Below are positions 17,363 through 25,417 of a DNA stretch of 41,409 nucleotides, in pieces. This DNA is from an uncultured Geobacteraceae bacterium. GTDB taxonomy: Bacteria > Desulfobacterota > Desulfuromonadia > Geobacterales > Pseudopelobacteraceae. The translations under genes and the position numbers were made by a program. Where the stretch lies: assembly GCA_903925005.1 (NCBI GenBank), contig CAIYDX010000247.1, forward strand, positions 1 through 41,409. The letters are read 5' to 3'. A model generated the notes under the pieces. It saw nothing but the letters and a program-made list of their open reading frames with translations. It was not told the origin of the DNA and searched no databases. Within the stretch, counting starts at the first letter, position 1. Every line of letters starts with the position of its first letter.

Positions 17363-17727
17363 TGGCAAAATTGATCATGACGGCCGATGACTCGGCAAGT
17401 GTTCGGCAGATGGTGGCATTTACCCTAAAACAGAACGGCTATGATGTAGTCGAGGCGGTTGACGGCAAGGACGCCCTCAATAAACTGACTACCCAGAAGG
17501 TCGATATGCTGTTGACAGACCTTAACATGCCCAACATGGACGGCATCGGTCTCATCAAAGGGGTCCGTGCCGGAACTTTGAACAAGTTCATTCCGATAGT
17601 CATGCTGACGACCGAATCGAACGACAGTAAAAAGGGTGAGGGGAAAGCAGCCGGCGCCACCGGCTGGATCGTCAAGCCATTCAAGCCCGAGCAGTTGATT
17701 GCGGTGGTAAAAAAAGTGCTGGGGTGA
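17362..17727 (+). CDS. cheY: CheY-like response regulator
   Basis: A 121-residue stand-alone receiver of the CheY class: acidic residues at Asp 9/Asp 10, phospho-Asp 53 in LTDLNMPNMDG, Thr in MLTTES and Lys in WIVKPFKPEQL. It closely matches CheY proteins encoded next to cheA. The start at ATG 17362 overlaps the STAS stop and is preceded by GGAGG with 8-base spacing. It is probably a CheA target; the neighbouring protein at 15165 may dephosphorylate it. Three genes of the cluster (STAS, CheY, CheA) would be contiguous except for the four-helix-bundle gene and its flanking repeats. Confidence 0.93.
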   Translation: MAKLIMTADDSASVRQMVAFTLKQNGYDVVEAVDGKDALNKLTTQKVDMLLTDLNMPNMDGIGLIKGVRAGTLNKFIPIVMLTTESNDSKKGEGKAAGATGWIVKPFKPEQLIAVVKKVLG

Positions 17728-17733
17728 GAAAGG

Positions 17734-17815
17734 CAGGGTCAAGGGTCCAGGGAAAAACAAAATCTTTGATTCTACTTGACCCTGGCCCCTGGACCCTAGA
17801 TTGCCCTTGGCCCCT
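17734..17815. repeat. Heptamer inverted-repeat element, left of the four-helix-bundle gene
   Basis: GGGTCAAGGGTCCAGGG on the left, a centre AAAATCTTTGATTCTAC, then TTGACCC/TGGCCCC/TGGACCC words on the right. It starts 6 bases after the cheY stop and ends 16 bases before the next ATG. Confidence 0.83.
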
Positions 17816-17831
17816 CAAAAAAGAGGCAATT

Positions 17832-18191
17832 ATGAGCGGGTTTAAAAAACTTGGTGTTTGGCAGAAAAGTTATGACCTGACTCTTGGTGTTTACCGGTTG
17901 ACCAACAAATTTCCACAAGATGAACGTTATGGCATTACGTCGCAGTTGCGACGGGCAGCGTCTTCAGTGCCGGCAAATATTTCAGAAGGCTATGAACGCA
18001 ACCATCGCAAGGAGTATCTGCAGTTTCTCTATATTGCAAAAGGTTCTTTAGGTGAGATAGAGACATTTCTAATGCTTAGTCGCGATTTGGGATACCTGTC
18101 AGTAGATGAATATTCAATACTGGAACTTGAACGGGCTGAAATCGGCAAAATGCTCATGGGATTAATTAGTTCGCTTTCCAAAAACCCTTGA
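17832..18191 (+). CDS. Four-helix-bundle protein (23S rRNA intervening-sequence family)
   Basis: A 119-residue protein of the small four-helix-bundle family first seen in 23S rRNA intervening sequences and related to Avd accessory proteins of diversity-generating retroelements. Family features: the opening LGVWQKSYDL, then FPQDERYGITSQLRRAASSVPANISEG and the late LGEIETFL...LGY segment. The biochemical role of stand-alone members is unknown; they are basic and may bind nucleic acid. The start ATG 17832 follows AAGAGG. The stop codon TGA (18189-18191) comes from the TTGACCC repeat downstream. It splits cheY from cheA and is bracketed by repeats on both sides, which suggests an inserted cassette. 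No retroelement or rRNA is nearby. Confidence 0.85.
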   Translation: MSGFKKLGVWQKSYDLTLGVYRLTNKFPQDERYGITSQLRRAASSVPANISEGYERNHRKEYLQFLYIAKGSLGEIETFLMLSRDLGYLSVDEYSILELERAEIGKMLMGLISSLSKNP

Positions 18192-18224
18192 CCCTTGACC
18201 CTTGACCCTGGCCCCTTGACCCTG
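18185..18224 (+). repeat. Half heptamer element between the four-helix-bundle gene and cheA
   Basis: Only the TTGACCC orientation is present (three perfect tandem words, then TGGCCCC TTGACCC). It supplies the upstream stop codon. The cheA ribosome-binding site GAGG (18224-18227) starts at its last base. There is no matching left arm next to it; the nearest GGGTCAA arm is at 17734, across the gene. Confidence 0.85.
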
Positions 18225-18234
18225 AGGTGTTAAT

Positions 18235-20361
18235 ATGATGGAACAAGCAATTGCAACGTATCGCGAAGAAGCCGGCGAGCTGCTGGCCGAGCTGGAAACG
18301 TCCCTGCTCGACCTCGAGGAAACGCCGGATGACAACGACCTGATCAATCGCGTCTTCCGGGCCATGCACACCATCAAGGGGTCCGGAGCGATGTTTGGCT
18401 TCGACGAAATAGCTTCTTTCACGCATGAGGTCGAAACGGTATTCGATATGGCGCGCAACGGCAAGATGACCGTTACCAAGCGCCTGCTCGACCTGACGCT
18501 CAAATCGCGTGATCATATCTGCTATCTGCTCAGTATGCCGATCGGCGAAGAGGTTGACCGGAGCGCAGGGGACGAAATAATCGCCGGCCTGCGCCAACTG
18601 GTGCCGCAACCGGAACCTTCTGATAAATGGTCCGACGCTGCTCCAGCCATACAGCTCCCTGAATTGTCTGGCGATGAACTGGCGGAGGAGAGTACCTGGC
18701 GCATCCGTTTTCGTCCCGCCCCCAATATCCTGATGTGCGGCACCAATCCGATCTCGCTGATCAACGAACTGCGCGAACTGGGGACCGCTCATGTGGTTGC
18801 CCAGTTCGACGAAATACCGACGCTTGACGATCTGGTCGGCGAAAACTGTTATATTTACTGGGACGTCATTCTGACGACGACCCGTGGCGAGGATGCCATC
18901 AAGGACGTTTTCATCTTTGTAGATGACGACTGCGACGTAAAGATTGAGCTGATTGACAGTAGCGGCTTGATCGACCGCGAACAGGGGTACAAAAAGCTGG
19001 GGGACATCCTGGTTGAACGGGGTGATCTCTCGCCGGTCGAGATGCAGAAAGTCCTGATGCTGAAGAAACGTTTCGGTGAGCTGCTGGTGGAGCAGGGGAT
19101 TGTCTCGCCGGAAAAGGTCCAATCGGCACTGGTCGAACAGCAGCATGTCAAAAGCGTCCGGAAGGAGCGTGGTGAAGCCCCGCCGCCGCAGGAAGCGGCC
19201 GCCAGTATCCGTGTTCCGGCCGAACGGCTGGATCAGCTGATCAACCTGGTCGGCGAGATGGTCACGGTTCAGGCGCACCTGACACAGGTTTCCATGGCTG
19301 GAGGCGATGCGACCTATATTGCGATCTCCGAAGAGGTGGAACGCCTGACCAACGAACTGCGCGACACCGCCCTCAATATCCGCATGCTCCCGATCGGCAG
19401 CACCTTCAGTAAGTTCAAGCGCCTGGTGCGCGATCTCTCCAGCGAACTGGGCAAAGAGATCGAAATGGAAACATTTGGCGCTGATACCGAACTTGACAAG
19501 ACCGTAATCGAGAAGTTGAACGATCCGCTGGTACACATTATACGGAACAGCATCGACCACGGCATTGAAATGCCGGAAGCGCGGCGGGCTGCCGGCAAAT
19601 CATCCGTCGGCACGGTCTATCTTGGTGCGGAGCATTCCGGAGATTCGGTTCTGGTTACCATCCGTGATGACGGCGGCGGACTCGACCGTGACGCCATCCG
19701 CGCCAAGGCTGTCGAGAATGGGCTGATTTCGGCTAGCGCCGAGCTTCCCGACAAGGAAATATATGCCCAGATTTTTGCCCCCGGCTTTTCCACCGCGGCA
19801 AAAGTGACCAGCGTATCCGGGCGCGGCGTCGGGATGGACGTCGTCAAGCGCGGCATCGAAGGGTTGCGGGGCACGATCAGCGTGGACAGTGTGCGCGGCA
19901 CCGGGACGACCATCACCCTCAAGATTCCGTTGACCCTGGCGATCATCGACAGCCTCCTGGTAAAGATCGGCAAAGACCATTATGTATTGCCGCTGGCGGC
20001 GGTCGAGGAGTGCGTTGAATTGACCCGCGAGGATATCAAAAACTCGCATGGCCGCAATCTTGCCAATGTCCGCGGTGTCATAGTCCCCTACATTCCGCTG
20101 CGGGAACATTTCTGCATCACCGAGCAGTGTCCCGAGGTCGAACAGATCGTCATTGCCGATATTCATGGCACCAAGGTCGGTTTTGTGGTGGACAGCGTGG
20201 TGGGTCAACACCAGACCGTCATCAAGTCCCTCGGCAAGATGTACCGTGATGTGCGGGGGGTCTCCGGCGCCACCATCCTGGGGGACGGCACCGTGGCGCT
20301 GATTCTGGATATGGGAGTCCTGTTACAGTCGATCGAACAGTTGGAGTTGCAGGCTGTGTAG
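18235..20361 (+). CDS. cheA: Chemotaxis histidine kinase CheA with added helical repeats
   Basis: Central kinase of the chemosensory array, 708 residues. P1 phosphotransfer domain 1-105 with AMHTIKGSG (His 45); a P2-like receiver-docking segment about 155-240; then an unusual pair of helical repeats 252-303 (LGDILVERGDLSP, GELLVEQGIVSP) resembling the N-terminal repeat of GspE/MshE ATPases; P3 dimerisation about 325-390; P4 ATPase with N box IIRNSIDHGIE, G1 RDDGGGLD and G2 GRGVGMDVV; and the CheW-like P5 to the end. All catalytic motifs are intact. Two ATGs (18235, 18238) are possible; GAGG lies 7 bases before the first. It is followed by receptor, cheW, cheR, cheD and cheB in the usual order. 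Flagellar or other output cannot be inferred. Confidence 0.97.
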   Translation: MMEQAIATYREEAGELLAELETSLLDLEETPDDNDLINRVFRAMHTIKGSGAMFGFDEIASFTHEVETVFDMARNGKMTVTKRLLDLTLKSRDHICYLLSMPIGEEVDRSAGDEIIAGLRQLVPQPEPSDKWSDAAPAIQLPELSGDELAEESTWRIRFRPAPNILMCGTNPISLINELRELGTAHVVAQFDEIPTLDDLVGENCYIYWDVILTTTRGEDAIKDVFIFVDDDCDVKIELIDSSGLIDREQGYKKLGDILVERGDLSPVEMQKVLMLKKRFGELLVEQGIVSPEKVQSALVEQQHVKSVRKERGEAPPPQEAAASIRVPAERLDQLINLVGEMVTVQAHLTQVSMAGGDATYIAISEEVERLTNELRDTALNIRMLPIGSTFSKFKRLVRDLSSELGKEIEMETFGADTELDKTVIEKLNDPLVHIIRNSIDHGIEMPEARRAAGKSSVGTVYLGAEHSGDSVLVTIRDDGGGLDRDAIRAKAVENGLISASAELPDKEIYAQIFAPGFSTAAKVTSVSGRGVGMDVVKRGIEGLRGTISVDSVRGTGTTITLKIPLTLAIIDSLLVKIGKDHYVLPLAAVEECVELTREDIKNSHGRNLANVRGVIVPYIPLREHFCITEQCPEVEQIVIADIHGTKVGFVVDSVVGQHQTVIKSLGKMYRDVRGVSGATILGDGTVALILDMGVLLQSIEQLELQAV

Positions 20362-20407
20362 ATAGTTTGAAACCGTTGCATCATCTCAAGTAAAAAAAGG
20401 AGGATGT

Positions 20408-22090
20408 ATGAACTGGTTCAATGACAGGAAGATTGGTACACGTCTGGCTTTGGGATTCGGTCTGGTTCTGATTCTGACGGTAACATTGGCGATAATCGGC
20501 ATTATGAACATGGCGGCGATCAAAAAAGATTTTAACACGGTTGTCAAGGCCAACAACGTCAAGATCGCGATGGCGAACGGCATGCGGGGTAATTTAAATA
20601 TCGTGGCCCGTTCCGTGCGCAACCTGATCATCCAGACCGATGCCGCTTTTCAACAGAAACAAAAGGACCGGATTGCCGAGGCGCGCAAAACTTCGGACGA
20701 ATTGACGAGCAAGCTCAGCGCGCTGGTTGTTACGGAGAAGGCTAAAAAACTGATGGATGAAATCAACTCGGCACGGGACACGACCCGGCCGCTCTTCAAT
20801 AAAACCATCGAACTGGCCGTGGCGGGCAGGCATGCCGAAGCGGCGAAGTTTCTGCTGGATGACGTCCAGGGGCCGCAGGATAAATGGTTTGCCGCACTCC
20901 AGGCGATGATCGAACTGCAGGAGACACAAAACCAGCAGTTGGTCGAAACATCGGATAAAGCCTACAACAGCGCCTTCCAGCTCATGCTGGCCATGTCGGT
21001 CGTCTCGGTCCTGCTCGGCGTGATCTTCGGCTTTGTGGTCACTCGCTCCGTCACCCGTCCAATCAATGAGGCCGTAGCCGTGGCCAACGCCCTTGCACAG
21101 GGGGACCTGACCGTCACGGTGGAAGCCAAATCCAAGGATGAAACCGGCGTGATGATGGCAGCCATTGCCACGATGGTCGAAAAACTGAAACAGGTGGTCG
21201 GCGATGTCATGGGGGCCGCCGACAACGTCGCCTCAGGCAGTCAGCAGCTTTCTTCCACCGCGCAGCAGATGTCGCAGGGGGCCACTGAACAGGCCGCCTC
21301 CGCCGAAGAGATATCCTCCAGCATGGAGGAGATGGCTTCCAGCATCCGCCAGAATACCGACAACGCGATGCAGACCGAAAAGATTTCCATCAAGAGTTCC
21401 ACCGATGCCAAGGATGGTGGCAAGGCCGTTATTGAAACGGTTGCCGCGATGAAGGAAATTGCCACGAAGATCTCGATCATCGAGGAAATCGCCCGCCAGA
21501 CCAACCTGCTGGCGCTGAACGCCGCCATTGAAGCGGCCAGGGCCGGAGAGCACGGCAAAGGGTTCGCGGTGGTCGCCTCCGAAGTCCGCAAGCTGGCCGA
21601 ACGGAGCCAGTCGGCTGCCGGCGAGATTTCCGGTCTTTCCACCCGCAGTGTGGCGATTGCCGAACAGGCCGGTGAAATGCTGACCCGCATGGTGCCCGAC
21701 ATTCAGCGCACCGCCGAACTGGTGCAGGAAATCACCGCCTCCAGCAAGGAACAGGATACCGGCGCCGAGCAGATCAACAAGGCTATCCAGCAGCTCGATC
21801 AGGTCATTCAGCAGAATGCTTCGGCAAGCGAGGAAATGGCTTCAACATCGGAAGAGCTTTCCGGTCAGGCAGAGCAGTTGCAGGATTCGATCAGCTTTTT
21901 CAATATCGGCAATCAAGGAGGCAGACGCGCTGCGGTGACGGTAGCTCGTAAGCCTGCCAAGAAGGTCCAGATTGCCCACTCAAAAAGCTCTAATGCGCAA
22001 CTGTCGCCCAAACGCGCTTCCGGCGGCGTAAACCTGCAGCTTGGCCAGGCCGGTCCGGACCATTTGGATGATGATTTTGAGAAATTTTAA
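20408..22090 (+). CDS. Methyl-accepting chemotaxis protein, 4-helix sensor
   Basis: A 560-residue transmembrane receptor encoded between cheA and cheW. TM1 about 12-33, a short helical periplasmic domain of the four-helix-bundle type (34-188), TM2 about 189-212, one HAMP, then the signalling domain with tip [18 protein letters not shown]. From about residue 285 the signalling domain is nearly the same as that of the receptor at 10269, but the DNA differs at many third positions, so the match reflects selection rather than a recent copy. The C-terminal tail begins GGVNLQLG and ends LDDDFEKF, also shared. AAAAAGGAGG precedes the ATG. The tail may tether CheR, CheB or CheD (inference). Confidence 0.96.
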   Translation: MNWFNDRKIGTRLALGFGLVLILTVTLAIIGIMNMAAIKKDFNTVVKANNVKIAMANGMRGNLNIVARSVRNLIIQTDAAFQQKQKDRIAEARKTSDELTSKLSALVVTEKAKKLMDEINSARDTTRPLFNKTIELAVAGRHAEAAKFLLDDVQGPQDKWFAALQAMIELQETQNQQLVETSDKAYNSAFQLMLAMSVVSVLLGVIFGFVVTRSVTRPINEAVAVANALAQGDLTVTVEAKSKDETGVMMAAIATMVEKLKQVVGDVMGAADNVASGSQQLSSTAQQMSQGATEQAASAEEISSSMEEMASSIRQNTDNAMQTEKISIKSSTDAKDGGKAVIETVAAMKEIATKISIIEEIARQTNLLALNAAIEAARAGEHGKGFAVVASEVRKLAERSQSAAGEISGLSTRSVAIAEQAGEMLTRMVPDIQRTAELVQEITASSKEQDTGAEQINKAIQQLDQVIQQNASASEEMASTSEELSGQAEQLQDSISFFNIGNQGGRRAAVTVARKPAKKVQIAHSKSSNAQLSPKRASGGVNLQLGQAGPDHLDDDFEKF

Positions 22091-22097
22091 TAAAATT

Positions 22098-22178
22098 GGC
22101 GAGTAGTGAGTAGCTAGTGGCAAGTAAAAACTTTTATCTGTTGTTCAACTACTTGCTACTAGCTACTTGCCATTAGCC
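22098..22178. repeat. Inverted-repeat element of the TAGCTAG type
   Basis: A 16-base arm TAGCTAGTGGCAAGTA (22111-22126) pairs with 22150-22165 with one G-T; the outer parts are built from related 7-base words (GAGTAGT, GAGTAGC, TAGTGGC). Layout and position, between a stop codon and the cheW ribosome-binding site, match the GGGTCAA elements, but the sequence is different. Confidence 0.75.
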
Positions 22179-22197
22179 ATATAAAGGAGCCATTGCC

Positions 22198-22674
22198 ATG
22201 AGCGTAACGGGAATAACCGAAACTGTGCAATATCTGACATTCAAATTATCCGACGAGGTCTTCGCTCTGGATGTTGCCAAGGTGCGCGAGATCCTCGAAA
22301 TAACCAACATAACCAAGGTCCCGCAAACTCCGGATTATATGCGGGGCGTCATCAACCTGCGTGGCAGCGTGGTCCCGGTCATTGATATGCGACTCAAGTT
22401 CGGAATGTCTGCTACCGAGCAGACCATCAACACCTGTATTATTGTGGTGGAGATCAACATGGATGGTGATTCCATCGTATTGGGAGCACTGGCCGATTCG
22501 GTGCAGGAGGTGGTCGAAATGGAGCCGGAAAGCATCGAGGCCGCTCCGCATATCGGCACCAAGCTGAACACGGAATTTATCAAGGGAATGGGCAAGATCG
22601 ACAGCCACTTTGTTATGATCCTTGATATCGATAAAGTGTTTTCTACGAATGAACTGGCCGAGCTGGGGCAGTGA
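22198..22674 (+). CDS. cheW: Chemotaxis coupling protein CheW
   Basis: Scaffold that couples receptors to CheA at the cytoplasmic membrane; 158 residues, two SH3-like barrels. Typical segments: QYLTFKLSDEVFALDVAKVREIL at the start, TPDYMRGVINLRGSVVPVIDMR in the receptor/CheA interface and LGALADSVQEVVEM. The length is normal. GGAG lies 9 bases before the ATG. It is flanked on both sides by repeat elements of different types, which separate it from the receptor upstream and from cheR downstream; the cluster may therefore be translated or processed in separate segments. Confidence 0.96.
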   Translation: MSVTGITETVQYLTFKLSDEVFALDVAKVREILEITNITKVPQTPDYMRGVINLRGSVVPVIDMRLKFGMSATEQTINTCIIVVEINMDGDSIVLGALADSVQEVVEMEPESIEAAPHIGTKLNTEFIKGMGKIDSHFVMILDIDKVFSTNELAELGQ

Positions 22675-22717
22675 TAGGCATTTGAATTTGATACATTAAT
22701 TAATCTAAGTATGACGA

Positions 22718-22865
22718 ATCTCCCGCTATGGCAACTTACACAATCCCCTCTCCATGAGGGAGAGGGTTAGGGTGAGGGGGGAAATGTTGGTGTAATGGCG
22801 CTGTTTGTCCCCTCATCCGGCCTTTGGCCACCTTCTCCCTCAGGGAGAAGGGAGGAACGGGAGAT
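22718..22865. repeat. MITE-like 148-bp element with 8-bp terminal inverted repeats
   Basis: Bounded by ATCTCCCG (22718-22725) and CGGGAGAT (22858-22865). Inside are two stems built on CCCTCTCC/GGAGAGGG (22745-22767) and CTTCTCCCT/AGGGAGAAG (22832-22851), the common GAGGGAGAGGG-type intergenic palindrome. No transposase and no clear target-site duplication are seen. It fills most of the 241-bp gap between cheW and cheR, which holds no gene. Confidence 0.7.
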
Positions 22866-22915
22866 CAGTACTATTCAAGTCAATTAATCAGTATTTCGAC
22901 TGAAAGGACGGCGCG

Positions 22916-23785
22916 GTGACAAACCTCAATGACAGTATGATCCCCCGTCTGCCGGCAAGCTTGTCTGATCGACAATTTCAGCGATTCAGTGCTTTTATTT
23001 ACGATCATACCGGCATTAAAATGCCGCCTGCCAAGAAAATAATGCTTGAAGCGCGTATGCAGAAGCGGCTGAAGGCCAATTCTATTGCCACGTTCGAGGA
23101 GTATGGCGACTTTGTCTTCAGTCAGGACGGGCGGGCGGCTGAACTAATACATCTGATTGATGTTGTAACCACCAATAAAACCGATTTTTTCCGTGAACCG
23201 AGCCATTTTGATTTTCTTGTCAAGACGGCATTGCCCACCATCCTTCAGGTGCGCGGGGATGTAATGCACGACCCGGTACGGATCTGGAGCGCCGGCTGCT
23301 CAACCGGTGAAGAACCTTATACCATGGCGATGGTACTGTCCGAGTTTGCTGCCGGCCGCCCCGGTTTTCGGGCCGCCATCACCGCCTCTGACATCTGTAC
23401 CCAGGTTTTGCAGACAGCAAAAACGGCAATATATCCTGAGGAAAGAACGGATCCGATTCCGTTGAACCTGAAAAAAAAATACCTGATGCGCAGCCGCGAG
23501 AAATCGAAATCCCTGGTGCGTATCTCTCCTAAGCTGCGTTCAATGGTCACCTTTCGGCGGATCAATTTTATGGACGATGACCTTGGTATCGCCGAAAAGA
23601 TGGACATAATTTTCTGTCGCAATGTCGTAATCTATTTCGACAAGCCGACTCAGCAAGCTCTCATGCAAAAATTTCATCGCCAACTACGCCCTGGCGGCTA
23701 CCTGTTTATCGGACATTCCGAAACACTGGGCGGACTGGACGTGGATTTCAAGCCGGTAGCATCGACGGTGTACCGGAAGGGATAG
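22916..23785 (+). CDS. cheR: Chemoreceptor methyltransferase CheR
   Basis: S-adenosylmethionine-dependent methyltransferase that modifies glutamates of the receptors for adaptation. The 289-residue protein has the N-terminal helical domain (about 15-85, with FIYDHTGIKM), the substrate segment TTNKTDFFRE, the SAM site WSAGCSTGEEPYT (124-136) and a late IFCRNVVIYFD strand. No C-terminal TPR extension is present. The GTG start at 22916 follows AAAGGA. It is the first gene after the MITE-like element and lies 31 bases before cheD. Substrates are probably the two receptors of this cluster; their shared tails could be the docking sites. Confidence 0.95.
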   Translation: MTNLNDSMIPRLPASLSDRQFQRFSAFIYDHTGIKMPPAKKIMLEARMQKRLKANSIATFEEYGDFVFSQDGRAAELIHLIDVVTTNKTDFFREPSHFDFLVKTALPTILQVRGDVMHDPVRIWSAGCSTGEEPYTMAMVLSEFAAGRPGFRAAITASDICTQVLQTAKTAIYPEERTDPIPLNLKKKYLMRSREKSKSLVRISPKLRSMVTFRRINFMDDDLGIAEKMDIIFCRNVVIYFDKPTQQALMQKFHRQLRPGGYLFIGHSETLGGLDVDFKPVASTVYRKG

Positions 23786-23816
23786 CGGCATTAGCTTCTG
23801 GTCGTAATTCACTCTT

Positions 23817-24311
23817 ATGAAAAACCTGTATGCATCAAATATGCGCAATATATATCTCAAGCCGGGCGAGGTGCTGGTGACCGGCACCCCGGCGCTCGTC
23901 TCGACGATACTGGGATCCTGCGTGGCCGTTACGATGTTTTCCGCTTCCCGCGGCTTAGGCGCAATTTGCCACGCCATGCTGCCGGTTAATTGTAGTCAGG
24001 AAACCGACTTTCGCTATGTCGATACCGCCCTGCGCTATCTGCATGCCAAGATGATGGAGCATGATGGTGGCAATGATTTGGTCGTCAAGCTTTTCGGCGG
24101 CGCACAGGTGCTAGATACCGGTGAGCCGGCGCCAGAAAAACAGACGGTGGGGGATCAAAATATAGCGCAGGCAGAGGCGGTGCTGGCCTCATTGGGGTTG
24201 GCTGTTTCTGTCTGTGATACCGGTGGTTATCGAGGGCGCAAGCTCTTTTTTTGTACACAAAACGGGGATGTTTATCTGCGTCGGATGCGCGCGCAAACAT
24301 CCAATCAATAA
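23817..24311 (+). CDS. cheD: Chemoreceptor glutamine deamidase CheD (copy 1)
   Basis: CheD deamidates receptor glutamines and, in some species, interacts with CheC. The 164-residue protein has the catalytic Cys 35 in LGSCVAV, His 52 in ICHAMLP and Ser 29/Thr 30 at the third position; Cys-His spacing is the family's 17. Next come VVKLFGGAQV and VGDQNI. ATG 23817 has no good ribosome-binding site; ATG 23841, which gives MRNIYLKPGE, is an equally natural family start. It lies between cheR and cheB. A second CheD is encoded at 26314. No CheC gene is present. Confidence 0.93.
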   Translation: MKNLYASNMRNIYLKPGEVLVTGTPALVSTILGSCVAVTMFSASRGLGAICHAMLPVNCSQETDFRYVDTALRYLHAKMMEHDGGNDLVVKLFGGAQVLDTGEPAPEKQTVGDQNIAQAEAVLASLGLAVSVCDTGGYRGRKLFFCTQNGDVYLRRMRAQTSNQ

Positions 24312-24323
24312 GGATACGCGGCC

Positions 24324-25394
24324 ATGAAAAAGATAAAAGTTCTGATAATCGATGATTCCGCCCTGGTGCGTCAGACATTGACCGACCTCCTCAACTCTGA
24401 CCCTGAAATTGAGGTGGTCGGCAGCGCTGCCGATCCGTTTCTGGCTGCCGAACGGATGAAAACGATTATTCCTGATGTGATTACGCTGGATGTCGAGATG
24501 CCCCGCATGGACGGACTTACGTTTCTGCAGAAGCTGATGAGCCAGCATCCAATTCCGGTCGTTATGTGTTCCAGTCTTGCCGAAAGCGGTAGCGATACTG
24601 TCCTTAAGGCGCTGGAATATGGCGCCGTGGATATTATCACAAAACCTAAGATGGGCACGAAGCAGTTTATCGAAGAATCCAAAATGCGCATCTGCGATGC
24701 CGTCAAAGGAGCTGCCGCGGCCCGGCTCGGCCCTCTTAAGGCGATGCGTACGATGAAAGAGGTGTCTCCGAAATACAATGCCGATGTCATCATGGAAAAG
24801 CCCAATTCGAAAGCGATGATCATGACCACCGAAAAGGTAGTCGTCGTGGGCGCCTCCACCGGCGGTACCGAGGCGCTGAAGGTGTTCCTGGAAATGCTGC
24901 CGGAAGATACCCCCGGTATAGTCATCGTCCAGCACATGCCGGAAAATTTTACCGCCGCCTTCGCCAAGAGACTTGATTCGATCTGCCGGGTAACGGTAAA
25001 GGAAGCCCAGGACAACGATACGGTCGTACGGGGGAGGGCGTTGATCGCTCCCGGAAATCATCACGCTCTGCTTAAGCGGAGCGGCGCCCGCTATTATGTC
25101 GAGATCAAGGATGGTCCGCTCGTGTCGCGCCACCGCCCGTCGGTGGATGTGCTCTTTCGTTCGGCGGCCCGTTACGCCGGTAAAAACGCCGTCGGCGTCA
25201 TCATGACCGGAATGGGGGACGACGGCGCTCACGGCATGAAGGAGATGCACGAAGCCGGTGCGGTCACGATTGCCCAGGACGAGGCGACTTGCGTGGTTTA
25301 CGGCATGCCGCACGAAGCGGTCAAATTGGGCGGCGTCAACAAAATCATGCCGCTGCAGAACATTGCGGGCGAAGTGCTGCGGCTCTGCAGTTAA
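24324..25394 (+). CDS. cheB: Chemoreceptor methylesterase/deamidase CheB
   Basis: Response-regulator esterase that removes methyl groups from receptors. The 356-residue protein has a receiver (1-120, Asp 10/Asp 11, phospho-Asp 56, Lys near 108), a linker (about 125-165) and the esterase with catalytic Ser 178 in [10 protein letters not shown], His 204 in QHMPENF and Asp 300 in GMGDDGAHG. Length and motifs are normal, so it should be phosphorylated by CheA and oppose CheR. The start lies 12 bases after cheD, which is close enough for coupled translation. The 25418 kinase-like gene begins 23 bases later. Confidence 0.96.
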   Translation: MKKIKVLIIDDSALVRQTLTDLLNSDPEIEVVGSAADPFLAAERMKTIIPDVITLDVEMPRMDGLTFLQKLMSQHPIPVVMCSSLAESGSDTVLKALEYGAVDIITKPKMGTKQFIEESKMRICDAVKGAAAARLGPLKAMRTMKEVSPKYNADVIMEKPNSKAMIMTTEKVVVVGASTGGTEALKVFLEMLPEDTPGIVIVQHMPENFTAAFAKRLDSICRVTVKEAQDNDTVVRGRALIAPGNHHALLKRSGARYYVEIKDGPLVSRHRPSVDVLFRSAARYAGKNAVGVIMTGMGDDGAHGMKEMHEAGAVTIAQDEATCVVYGMPHEAVKLGGVNKIMPLQNIAGEVLRLCS

Positions 25395-25417
25395 CTGTAT
25401 ACAGTGAGGGAGTGACC

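Noticed and set aside
18166-19560. Long open frame on the - strand opposite cheA (and similar ones at 24189-25457 and 30398-31420)
   Set aside because: They mirror clear coding genes, have no family motifs or ribosome-binding sites, and arise from the codon bias of the + strand.
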